10,420 bases of DNA from an uncultured Rivibacter sp. (GTDB lineage Bacteria > Pseudomonadota > Gammaproteobacteria > Burkholderiales > Burkholderiaceae): positions 1-10,420 of the forward strand of contig CAMLNA010000145.1 in NCBI GenBank assembly GCA_946481025.1, given 5' to 3'. A program made the translations under genes and the position numbers. The notes below the pieces were generated by a model, which ran no database searches, was not told the DNA's origin, and saw only the letters and a program-made list of their open reading frames with translations. Shown piece by piece: positions 5,099-10,420 of the stretch (position 1 is the first letter of the stretch; the number at the start of each line of letters is the position of its first letter).

Positions 5099-7663
5099 TC
5101 AGGCGGCAACCTCCCCGCGCCTGCGCCGCGAGGCCGTCGTGCCCAGCGCCAGCAAGCCGGCCAGCATCAGCGCCAGCAGCTGCGGCTCCGGCACCGGCGT
5201 GATGAGGTACGGCGTGACGACGTTGCTGAGGTTGTCCCTCACCCCCAGCAGCACCTGCCCGGCCTCGTTGAGCTGCAGCGTGCCCTCGACGAAGCTGCGA
5301 TCGGGCCCGATCAGGGCGCTGAGGTCGGTGACGGTGCCGTGGTCGAGCAGGAAGGCGCGGGTGTAGGTGCCGCCGTCCGCCGCGAGGAAGGAGGCCTCGA
5401 TGCCGACCTGGCCGAGGTTGTTGATGTCGCTGGCGAAGGTGCCGCGGCTGCCGGCGAAGAAGTCGTGCAGGTCGCGCAGGCTGCCTCCCTCGTACAGGAA
5501 GGCGTGGAACTCCCCGCCGGCGACTTGCGACGTGCCGATCACCTGGTTCGCATCGTTGATGTCCTGCGCATATGAAAACGCGCCGCCGCCCAGGGTGCCG
5601 AGATCGATCGCCGTGCCGTTGGCGAACACTGCCGCATGGTCGCTCGGGCCGAGGGTGCCGACCGCCACGCCTTGTTCGTTGATGGCGCGGGCATTGCCGA
5701 AGCTGCCCGCCGGCGCGAGGTCGACCATGCGGCCCTGGTCGTAGAGGAAGGGTTGCCAGATGCCCATGCCCGATCCGGCGAGGCTGGCTTCGCCCACCAC
5801 CTGGCCGCGCTCGTTGAGGCCGTGCGGCCGCGTGATCGAGCCGCCGAGCCCGGGCAGGTCCACCCGCGTGCCGTCTGCCCGGAACAGGTGGCCGCGCCGG
5901 GAGAACAGGTCGTCGGGGCCCGAGGAGACGATCACGTCTCCGCGTTCGTTGAGGGCTTCGGCGGTGCTCTCCATGCCCGCTGGCGTGTCCAGCAGCGTGG
6001 TGCGGCCGCCGTCGTGCACGAAGGCCCGCCAGGTGAAGCCGATGCTCGATCCCGGCATGCCTTGCAGCGAACCGGCGATCCGGCCGCTGTTGTTGATGGC
6101 GCTCGCGTAGCCGCCTCGCGTGCCGGCCATGCCGATGTCGACGAGCCGGCCGTTGCTGTAGAGGACGGGACGCATGAAGTCGTTCGTCGGCTCCTGCATG
6201 AACCGCGCATACCCCACCACCTGCCCGAGGTCGTTGAAGTCCAGGCCGACCGTCAGGGTGCTGCCGGGGAGCGACCCGATGTTGACCACCTGCCATGCCG
6301 GCGGCGCGCCGGGCACCTGCGCCCGTGCCGGCCCCGCCGCGAACGCGAAACACACGGCCGCAAGCCCCGCGGCGTTGCCGACGCGGCGCCGCAGCCGGCG
6401 CGACCACAGCGCCAGCGCGCCCGCCAGCAGCAGCGCCCAGGTGGCGGGCTCGGGGATCGGCGTGAGCAGGAAGATGCCGCGCAGGCCGCCGGCGGTGATC
6501 CCGTACAGGGTGACGTGGCCGACGTCGTTGATGTGCACGCTGTACGGGTCGATCTGGCTGATGTCGTTGAACGACGCGGCCAGCGAGGCGCTCAGGTCGA
6601 TGAGCCGGCCGTCGCGCCACAGGAAGGCGTGGTGGACCGGATTGCCCTTGTAGTCGAGCTCGTCCAGTTCGGCCACGCCGGCGACGTCGCCGCGCTCGTT
6701 GACCTGCAGCGCCACGCTGCCGCGCCCGCCGAACGTGCCCAGGTCGTGCATCTTGCCGTCGCGCCACAGGAAGGCATGGTGGTAGAGGCCGCTGCCGTCG
6801 ACGGCGGAGCCGCCCACCACGTCGCCGGCGTCGTTGAGGTCCCAGGCGTTGCTGTCCCTGCCGCCCAGCGTACCCAGGTCGGCCATCACGCCGTTGTCCC
6901 AGAGGTAGGCATGGCGCGGTGCGTCGCTCAGGGAGCCGGCGAGCGTGGACGTGCCGGCGATCTGCCCGGCCTCGTTGATGCCGGCGGTGGTGGCGATGGC
7001 GCCGCCCAGGGTGCCCAGGTCGGTGGTCGTGCCGTTGCGCCAGGTGAAGGCGCGCACCGCGTCGCTGCCGGGCCGGTGGCCCTGGCCCACCGCCTGGCCC
7101 GCGTTGTTGAGGCCGGTCGCCACGGTGTAGGCGCCCCAGCCCAGGGTGTGCCGCTGGCCGTTGCGGTCGTACAGGAAGGCGCTTTGCACCGCGTCCGGCG
7201 AACTCGGGTCCTGCAGGTAGGCGGTGCCCACCGCCTCGCCGAAGTCGTTGACGTGCGAGGCGCTGCTGTAGGCCGCGGCCGGCGGGCCGGGCAGGGTGTA
7301 GGTGCTGCCGTCGGGGTGGCGCATGTAGGCGATGGTGCGCGGCGGGTCACGCCGGTCGAGCGCGCCTCCGGCGATGTAGCCGGTGTTGCTGATGTCCGCC
7401 GCCGAGCCGCCGGGCAGGCCCAGGTTGGTGATCTCGCTCAGGCGGCCATTGCTGTAGAGCACCGAGGTCGAGGCGCCGCCGGCGCCCCACACACCGCCGA
7501 CGATGCGGCCGGTGTTGTCGATGTCGGCCACGAACATCTCGGAATAGCCGGGCAGCATGCCGACGTGGCCCCAGGTGCCGAGCACCGGCTGCTGGGCTTG
7601 GGCCTGGGTGGCGGAGGCGAAGGCCGCCGCGAGGAGCAGCGGGCCTGGAAACCTGAGGTCCAT
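5099..7663 (-). CDS. Tandem-fused HAF-repeat PEP-CTERM surface protein (putative polyprotein)
   Basis: An 854-residue exported protein built as two whole PEP-CTERM proteins in one frame. Half 1: signal peptide 1-24 (LLLAAAFASATQAQAQ), eight HAF-type units at about 45-residue intervals (marker N-[DEN]-x-G at about 49, 91, 139, 186, 230, 277, 322, 379; DLGTLGG between several), then a PEP-CTERM signal (PEP at 404-406, hydrophobic 407-420, basic RRLRRR). Half 2: a signal-peptide-like segment 428-448 ending in ARA before Gln449, eight more units (about 477, 524, 572, 617, 662, 703, 748, 799), and a terminal PEP-CTERM signal (PEP at 825-827, then RRRR at 846-849). PEP-CTERM signals are known to be cut by exosortase for surface or extracellular sorting. 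The repeat spacing suggests beta-propellers (inference). A good ribosome site (AGGGAG) precedes the ATG. No exosortase gene is in the window. The function of the HAF domains is unknown. Confidence 0.9.
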   Translation of the reverse strand: MDLRFPGPLLLAAAFASATQAQAQQPVLGTWGHVGMLPGYSEMFVADIDNTGRIVGGVWGAGGASTSVLYSNGRLSEITNLGLPGGSAADISNTGYIAGGALDRRDPPRTIAYMRHPDGSTYTLPGPPAAAYSSASHVNDFGEAVGTAYLQDPSSPDAVQSAFLYDRNGQRHTLGWGAYTVATGLNNAGQAVGQGHRPGSDAVRAFTWRNGTTTDLGTLGGAIATTAGINEAGQIAGTSTLAGSLSDAPRHAYLWDNGVMADLGTLGGRDSNAWDLNDAGDVVGGSAVDGSGLYHHAFLWRDGKMHDLGTFGGRGSVALQVNERGDVAGVAELDELDYKGNPVHHAFLWRDGRLIDLSASLAASFNDISQIDPYSVHINDVGHVTLYGITAGGLRGIFLLTPIPEPATWALLLAGALALWSRRLRRRVGNAAGLAAVCFAFAAGPARAQVPGAPPAWQVVNIGSLPGSTLTVGLDFNDLGQVVGYARFMQEPTNDFMRPVLYSNGRLVDIGMAGTRGGYASAINNSGRIAGSLQGMPGSSIGFTWRAFVHDGGRTTLLDTPAGMESTAEALNERGDVIVSSGPDDLFSRRGHLFRADGTRVDLPGLGGSITRPHGLNERGQVVGEASLAGSGMGIWQPFLYDQGRMVDLAPAGSFGNARAINEQGVAVGTLGPSDHAAVFANGTAIDLGTLGGGAFSYAQDINDANQVIGTSQVAGGEFHAFLYEGGSLRDLHDFFAGSRGTFASDINNLGQVGIEASFLAADGGTYTRAFLLDHGTVTDLSALIGPDRSFVEGTLQLNEAGQVLLGVRDNLSNVVTPYLITPVPEPQLLALMLAGLLALGTTASRRRRGEVAA
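5102..5191 (-). other. C-terminal PEP-CTERM sorting signal
   Basis: Residues 825-854 of the HAF protein: PEP motif in TPVPEPQ, a hydrophobic stretch LLALMLAGLLALG, then SRRRRGEVAA. This is the standard three-part exosortase recognition signal at the true end of the protein. Confidence 0.9.
6320..6382 (-). other. Internal signal-peptide-like segment
   Basis: Residues 428-448 of the HAF protein: GNAAGLAAVCFAFAAGPARA then Gln449. Together with the preceding RRLRRR it has a basic n-region, a hydrophobic h-region and a signal peptidase I site of the A-x-A type. The segment has no ATG start and no in-frame GTG early enough to start a separate gene with this signal. Confidence 0.75.
6383..6454 (-). 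other. Internal PEP-CTERM sorting signal
   Basis: Residues 404-427 of the HAF protein contain PEPATWALLLAGALALW followed by SRRLRRR. This is a complete three-part PEP-CTERM signal, but in the middle of the reading frame and not at its end. The frame continues without a stop codon. Confidence 0.85.
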
Positions 7664-7838
7664 ACCGACTTCTCCCTGTGCTGTTCACCGCGCGGCGGCC
7701 TGCACGGCAGCGCCGCGAGGCCCGGAGGTCGGATGAATATAGAAAGCCGCCGGAACGCTTTCCGTTTCGGCAAGACTCTCTTACGACTCTCGTACTTTTG
7801 CGACAGAGGGGGCGCCCGCCGCAGGGGCGGAGCTGCCG
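7664..7838 (-). promoter_or_regulatory. Upstream region of the HAF PEP-CTERM gene, with dyad and direct repeats
   Basis: This 175-bp region is less GC-rich than its surroundings at 7733-7800. It holds a perfect 13-bp dyad TACGA-CTC-TCGTA at 7782-7794. A direct repeat GACTCTC at 7774-7780 and 7785-7791, 11 bp apart, overlaps the dyad, and a small hairpin CGGAA-CGCT-TTCCG lies at 7751-7764. TATATT on the minus strand (7736-7741) could be a -10 box, but no -35 stands at the right distance. A good Shine-Dalgarno, AGGGAG, lies just before the ATG at 7663. I looked for a sigma-54 type promoter and did not find one. Confidence 0.4.
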
Positions 7839-8165
7839 TCAGCGCAGGCTCTGCGTCACCTGCGCGCAGACGTTGGTGCCGGTGATCGTGAGGCGCAGGC
7901 CGCCGCCGTGCCACTCGAGCCATTGCAGCGCCACGTAGTCGTCGATCACGCCGTCTTCGATCATGTCGGCGCGTCGCTTGGCCAACAGGGCCGCGGTCGC
8001 GGGCAGGGCGTCACGCAGGTATTCGCGGCGTGCCGCGGGAAGGCCTGCATGCGCTGCTGCCGCCATCCATGCGTGCGTTGCGACCATCGCCCTTGCCCTG
8101 CTGCCCGCAGTCGTGCCCTTGCCGGTGAGTGCGCTGCGGGTGGCTTGCGAGGGCTTGTTGGCCAT
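7839..8165 (-). CDS. Hypothetical protein, 108 aa
   Basis: A small soluble protein that I do not recognise. Residues 1-27 are basic and Ser/Thr/Ala-rich. Residues 28-70 look helical (MVATHAWMAAAAHAGLP, then REYLRDALPATAALLAKRRA). The acidic turn EDGVIDDYVALQWLEWHGGG at 70-89 leads into LRLTITGTNVC, which resembles a beta-hairpin. No signal peptide or membrane segment is visible, so it is probably cytoplasmic. The ATG at 8165 is preceded by GGAG at a good distance; the frame stays open upstream to 8267 but with atypical residues. It lies 126 bp downstream of the chitinase on the same strand and 175 bp upstream of the PEP-CTERM gene, so it could be read from the chitinase promoter or its own. 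Confidence 0.7.
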   Translation of the reverse strand: MANKPSQATRSALTGKGTTAGSRARAMVATHAWMAAAAHAGLPAARREYLRDALPATAALLAKRRADMIEDGVIDDYVALQWLEWHGGGLRLTITGTNVCAQVTQSLR

Positions 8166-8186
8166 GTCGGTCTCCAGTGGGCGTCC

Positions 8187-8195
8187 AACATAGCA
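8187..8195 (-). promoter_or_regulatory. Possible extended -10 for the 108-aa hypothetical
   Basis: On the minus strand this reads TGCTATGTT, an extended -10 type element 22 bases before the ATG at 8165. No good -35 is present at the usual spacing, so this is only a candidate. Confidence 0.3.
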
Positions 8196-8291
8196 CCCGA
8201 ACATGACAAGGTCGGCCCCCCTCGGACTGCCAGGATGGGTATTGCCGGGCGGCGAGGAAAACCGCACGGCGCGGGAACTCCCGGCGATCGA

Positions 8292-9866
8292 TCAGGGCTG
8301 CTGGTTCAGGTAGGCGCGGTGGCCCTTCGCGAACGCATAGCCGTGGGTGCGGTCCCAGTTGATCGACCAGGTCATGATGCCGCGCAGGTTGGGTTGCGCG
8401 GCCTTGGGCCTGTAGCTGCCGCAGTTGACGAGCTTCATCAGGCAGTCCATGGCCTGCTGGCCCTGCGCCACCGTGATGTACCCGCCCGAAGGCGCCGCGC
8501 CCGGCGTGGCCGGCACGCCGAAGCCGACCTGGTCGGCCCGCAGCGGCGGGAAGAAGCGGCCCGGGTCGCGGCCCACGTTGAAGCCGGTGAGCAGCATGTC
8601 GGTCATCGCCACCTGGAAGTCGACCGTGCCCTGGCCGTAGGCCTTTTCATCGGTGGCCGTGATGCTGCCGGTGTTGTAGTGCTGCACGTGGAGCAGGGTG
8701 AGCTCGTTGCGCAGGCCGTGGATGATGCCCAGGTAGCCGCCCCAGATGCCGCCGGAGACGCCGTAGCCGCCTTGCACGTAGGCCGTCTCGGGTGCCATGG
8801 TCACGGTGAAGTTGGCGCCGAAGCGGGCCTTGAGCGCCTTCACGCCGGCGACGAGGTGCACCACCTGCGCCGTCTGGGGATTGCGGAAGTCCTCGCCCGC
8901 GCCGATCGACAGGTTGTTCTCGATGTCGACGTCGATGCCGTTGAAGCCGTACTTCGCAATGATGTCGCCCATTGTTCTGATGAACTGATCGCGCGCGGCC
9001 AGCGTGTCGAGAATGATCACGCCGTTGGCACCGCCCAGCGAGATCTGCACCCGCTTGCCCTTGGCCTGCTTGGCCTTGACGTCGGCGATGAACTCGGCCT
9101 CGCCGAAGGCCTTGTCGAGCACGAACTTCGCAGTGCCTACCGGCGCGAACGGGTCGCCTTCGGCAAACGACACGTTGATGACGTCGTATTCGTCGGGCAC
9201 CTCGCGCAGCGGCATGGTGCCGGTGCCGTTGTCGAAGTTGTGCCAGTAGCCCACCACCACGTGCTTGGGAAGCCCGGACACCGGCGGTGGTGTCGGCGTG
9301 GGCGAGGGTGTGGGCGTGGGAGCCGGGGTCGGCGAGGGCGTGGGAGCCGGCGTCGGGGCTGGGGTCGGGGCGCCGCCTGCGCAGGCGCCCAAGTCCACCC
9401 AGGGCTTGCCGCTGCCCACGTTGCTCGGCGGCACTTCGTTCTGCGTCCACCACTGCGCGCGGTAGTTGCGGCTGCCGTACGACGCCAGCGAACCGTTGGT
9501 GTAGACGGCGCTGCTGCTCCAGGGGGTGTGGCAGCCGGTGGCGGGGGCCGGCGAGGGAGCGGGGGTCGGCGACGGCCGGGGGGTGGGGGCGGGAGTCGGC
9601 GCAGGGGTTGGGGCCGGCGTGGGGCCGCTGGTCGCGCCGAGGTCATGCCAGAGGCTGGGGGTGGAGGCAGGCGTCCAGCCGGCGCCGACGTGTGCCGTGT
9701 GCGTGACGAGCGCCTGGTAGTCGCGGCCGTTGTAGGTCACTACCGTGCCGGCGGCGTAGGTGCCGCCTTCCTGCCAGAGCGGCGCAGCATGCGCGGCCAG
9801 CACGCCGCCGGCCAGTGCGAACGCGGCAAACAGCTGGTGGAGACGGGTGAGTCTGGGCGGGTTCAT
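8292..9866 (-). CDS. Secreted GH18 chitinase with two CBM5/12 chitin-binding modules
   Basis: A 524-residue extracellular endo-type chitinase. Domain order: signal peptide 1-27 (ends AAHA before AP); first CBM5/12-like module about 28-78 (LWQEGGTYAAGTVVTYNGRD, aromatic W64 and W73); Pro-Thr linker 81-110; second module about 112-162, with Cys112 and Cys162 possibly paired; second linker 166-195; GH18 catalytic domain about 200-520. Catalytic features: ISLGGA at 275-280, NGIDVDIE at 309-316 with proton donor Glu316 and Asp314, MAPE at 357-360, QHYN at 395-398 and MTWSINWD at 498-505. The first Asp of the GH18 DxxDxDxE motif is Asn309 here. The catalytic domain resembles bacterial ChiC/ChiD-type enzymes. 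The start at 9866 gives an ideal signal peptide and has GGAGG about 10 bases upstream. Its promoter region carries an operator cluster, so induction by chitin breakdown products is likely (inference). Confidence 0.95.
   Translation of the reverse strand: MNPPRLTRLHQLFAAFALAGGVLAAHAAPLWQEGGTYAAGTVVTYNGRDYQALVTHTAHVGAGWTPASTPSLWHDLGATSGPTPAPTPAPTPAPTPRPSPTPAPSPAPATGCHTPWSSSAVYTNGSLASYGSRNYRAQWWTQNEVPPSNVGSGKPWVDLGACAGGAPTPAPTPAPTPSPTPAPTPTPSPTPTPPPVSGLPKHVVVGYWHNFDNGTGTMPLREVPDEYDVINVSFAEGDPFAPVGTAKFVLDKAFGEAEFIADVKAKQAKGKRVQISLGGANGVIILDTLAARDQFIRTMGDIIAKYGFNGIDVDIENNLSIGAGEDFRNPQTAQVVHLVAGVKALKARFGANFTVTMAPETAYVQGGYGVSGGIWGGYLGIIHGLRNELTLLHVQHYNTGSITATDEKAYGQGTVDFQVAMTDMLLTGFNVGRDPGRFFPPLRADQVGFGVPATPGAAPSGGYITVAQGQQAMDCLMKLVNCGSYRPKAAQPNLRGIMTWSINWDRTHGYAFAKGHRAYLNQQP
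9282..9371 (-). repeat. Pro-Thr linker repeat 2 of the chitinase
   Basis: Low-complexity DNA encoding residues 166-195, mostly alternating APTP and SPTP units. It joins the second chitin-binding module to the catalytic domain. Such tracts can vary in length by slippage or recombination. Confidence 0.9.
9537..9626 (-). repeat. Pro-Thr linker repeat 1 of the chitinase
   Basis: Low-complexity DNA encoding residues 81-110 (PTPAPTP units, then PRPSPTPAPSPAPA) between the two chitin-binding modules. It is close in sequence to the second linker tract, which would allow recombination that deletes the module between them. Confidence 0.9.
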
Positions 9867-9895
9867 TCGGCTCGGTCCTCCATGGTTGGCGCGCG

Positions 9896-9924
9896 ACAGT
9901 ACCAGTGGTTCATACCAAAATCAA
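9896..9924 (-). promoter_or_regulatory. Putative sigma-70 promoter of the chitinase
   Basis: On the minus strand, TTGATT (9919-9924) as -35 and TACTGT (9896-9901) as -10 are 17 bp apart, about 30 bases before the chitinase ATG. The match is moderate (TTGA of the -35; TA and final T of the -10), but the region is an AT-rich island in GC-rich DNA and its place is right. Confidence 0.5.
9904..9919. promoter_or_regulatory. Candidate GntR/HutC-type operator in the chitinase promoter
   Basis: TGGT-TCAT-ACCA at 9906-9917 lies between the putative -35 and -10. The TGGT-N4-ACCA layout matches the core of the site I recall for DasR-type GlcNAc regulators (TGGTCTAGACCA). A repressor bound here would block polymerase. 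The regulator gene itself is not in the window. Confidence 0.45.
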
Positions 9925-9933
9925 TATTGGTAT
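9912..9933. repeat. Inverted repeat ATACCAA-N8-TTGGTAT over the -35
   Basis: Perfect 7-bp arms at 9912-9918 and 9927-9933 with an 8-base spacer that contains the putative -35 of the chitinase promoter. It shares its left arm with the TGGT-N4-ACCA site. Confidence 0.65.
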
Positions 9934-9965
9934 TTAAAAATGCCGCAATTGGTAACTGATTGGTA
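9927..9965 (+). repeat. Three TTGGTA direct repeats in 11-bp phase
   Basis: TTGGTA begins at 9927, 9949 and 9960, giving spacings of 22 and 11 bases. All copies therefore face the same side of the helix. They lie upstream of the chitinase promoter, where an activator or cooperating repressor would bind. Confidence 0.6.
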
Positions 9966-9977
9966 TCTTTGCGGCTG

Positions 9978-10003
9978 AAAAAAATGGCCGCTGGAGAGCG
10001 GCC
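9978..10003 (-). terminator. Rho-independent terminator of the DUF3016 gene
   Basis: On the minus strand a perfect 7-bp stem (GGCCGCT / AGCGGCC, 9986-10003, loop CTCC) is followed by A and seven T (9978-9985). It begins 21 bases after the DUF3016 stop codon and would insulate that gene from the chitinase promoter region. Confidence 0.85.
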
Positions 10004-10024
10004 CTGCAACTCGGGTGCGGCGTG

Positions 10025-10420
10025 CTATCGCGCGGCGGCAAACCGCTCGCGGAACCATTCGGTGAGCATGCGTTTTTCGTAGTGCAGCGATTCCTGCGCG
10101 AAGCCGAAGGTCGAGCGCATCTGGTAGGTCATGTCGGAGACGGTTTCCTCGCCTTGTTGCACGGCAGCCCCGCCTTCGCCCTGCAGGGCGTAGCGCAAGG
10201 TGATGCGCGGCCAGTCGGCGCCGCCGCGCGCGATGCGCATGTCGGTGCCGCGCCGCGTGGGCCGCAATTCACCGGCCAGGTCCACCTGGAGCACGTCGAT
10301 CTTCAGCGCCTGGCCGTGCGGCAGGTGGCGCTGCCCGAGCGCCTTCAGGTGCTCCTCCAGGATCCTCAGATTGCGGGCTTCGTCGCGGAACTTGTCGCCG
10401 GCGTCGAAGTAGCGATCGGC
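10025..10420 (-). CDS. DUF3016 domain protein, C-terminal part
   Basis: The frame is open from the right edge to a TAG at 10025-10027, giving 131 residues of a gene whose N-terminus lies outside the window. The visible part matches my recollection of the DUF3016 family: RDEARNLRILEEHLKALGQR, LPHGQALKIDVLQVDLAGEL, RRGTDMRIARGGADWPRITL, and the C-terminal YEKRMLTEWFRERF. DUF3016 proteins are usually short exported (periplasmic) proteins of unknown function; a signal peptide would be in the missing part. A GTG at 10294 lies inside the conserved domain and is not the real start, since the family sequence continues upstream of it. A strong terminator follows the stop codon. Confidence 0.85.
   Translation of the reverse strand, partial: ADRYFDAGDKFRDEARNLRILEEHLKALGQRHLPHGQALKIDVLQVDLAGELRPTRRGTDMRIARGGADWPRITLRYALQGEGGAAVQQGEETVSDMTYQMRSTFGFAQESLHYEKRMLTEWFRERFAAAR

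Noticed and set aside
6320..6460. Two separate PEP-CTERM genes rather than one fused gene
   Set aside because: No stop lies between the halves and no ATG or suitable GTG could start the second half with its signal peptide. I keep one CDS but flag sequencing error as the main alternative.
7664..7838. Sigma-54 promoter upstream of the PEP-CTERM gene
   Set aside because: Some PEP-CTERM genes are known to use such promoters, but I could not find GG-N10-GC with the right flanks here.
5636..7885. Long plus-strand open frame (749 residues) opposite the HAF gene
   Set aside because: It is an antisense shadow in GC-rich DNA: composition is dominated by Val, Ala, Arg, His and Gly with no domain, signal or ribosome site, while the minus strand encodes clear HAF repeats.
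8166..8291. Terminator after the chitinase
   Set aside because: Only a 4-bp stem (CGGG/CCCG) near 8272-8284 and a TTTT several bases beyond on the minus strand were found; too weak to call.
9863..9883. Six-codon upstream frame whose TGA overlaps the chitinase ATG
   Set aside because: Its ATG has no ribosome site and the overlap arises because the chitinase Shine-Dalgarno lies within it; probably chance.
7908..9959. Long plus-strand open frame (683 residues) opposite the chitinase
   Set aside because: It is antisense to a well-supported GH18 chitinase and to the 108-residue gene; its Gly/Arg runs come from the Pro-Thr linker DNA.
9978..10003. Terminator for the chitinase
   Set aside because: The hairpin lies upstream of the chitinase start and its T-tract is oriented for the DUF3016 transcript, so it belongs to that gene.
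1..10420. tRNA, rRNA, CRISPR arrays, insertion sequences or integrase sites
   Set aside because: No cloverleaf-like segment, no regularly spaced direct repeats with unique spacers and no transposase motifs were seen; the repeats present are protein linkers, HAF units or short operator-like motifs.

Overview
The window comes from a very GC-rich bacterial chromosome, most likely a betaproteobacterium of the order Burkholderiales (Leptothrix/Rubrivivax-like). This is inferred from the GC-rich codon use, PEP-CTERM surface proteins, a DUF3016 gene and two small hypotheticals of a type I associate with that order. I see no phage, transposon, CRISPR or RNA gene.

Left part (1-2500): a DUF938 SAM-dependent methyltransferase on the minus strand diverges from an 85-residue miniature flagellar rod/hook-type protein. 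A 72-residue hypothetical and a DUF808 (YedI-type) membrane protein follow on the plus strand. Middle (2496-5050): a secreted alpha/beta hydrolase with an unusual beta-helix-like C-terminal extension (minus) is divergent from an Ogt-type DNA repair methyltransferase (plus), which converges on a periplasmic FKBP-type prolyl isomerase (minus). A perfect 18-bp palindrome fills the gap between the DUF808 and hydrolase stop codons.

Right part (4607-9866): four minus-strand genes form an envelope/secretion block in the transcription order GH18 chitinase, 108-residue hypothetical, giant HAF-repeat PEP-CTERM protein, FKBP isomerase. The chitinase is a textbook secreted enzyme: signal peptide, two CBM5/12-type chitin-binding modules joined by Pro-Thr linkers, and a catalytic domain. 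Its AT-rich promoter region is packed with TTGGTA/TACCAA half-sites, including a TGGT-N4-ACCA site between a plausible -35 and -10. This resembles the sites of GntR/HutC-family GlcNAc regulators. A strong Rho-independent terminator separates it from a DUF3016 gene that runs off the right edge.

The standout is the 854-residue HAF protein. It reads as two complete exported proteins fused in frame: signal peptide, eight HAF units, PEP-CTERM sorting signal, second signal peptide, eight HAF units, second PEP-CTERM signal. The internal sorting signal and internal signal peptide share one basic segment and would form a membrane hairpin. If exosortase and signal peptidase act there, the gene would encode a polyprotein cut into two surface proteins.
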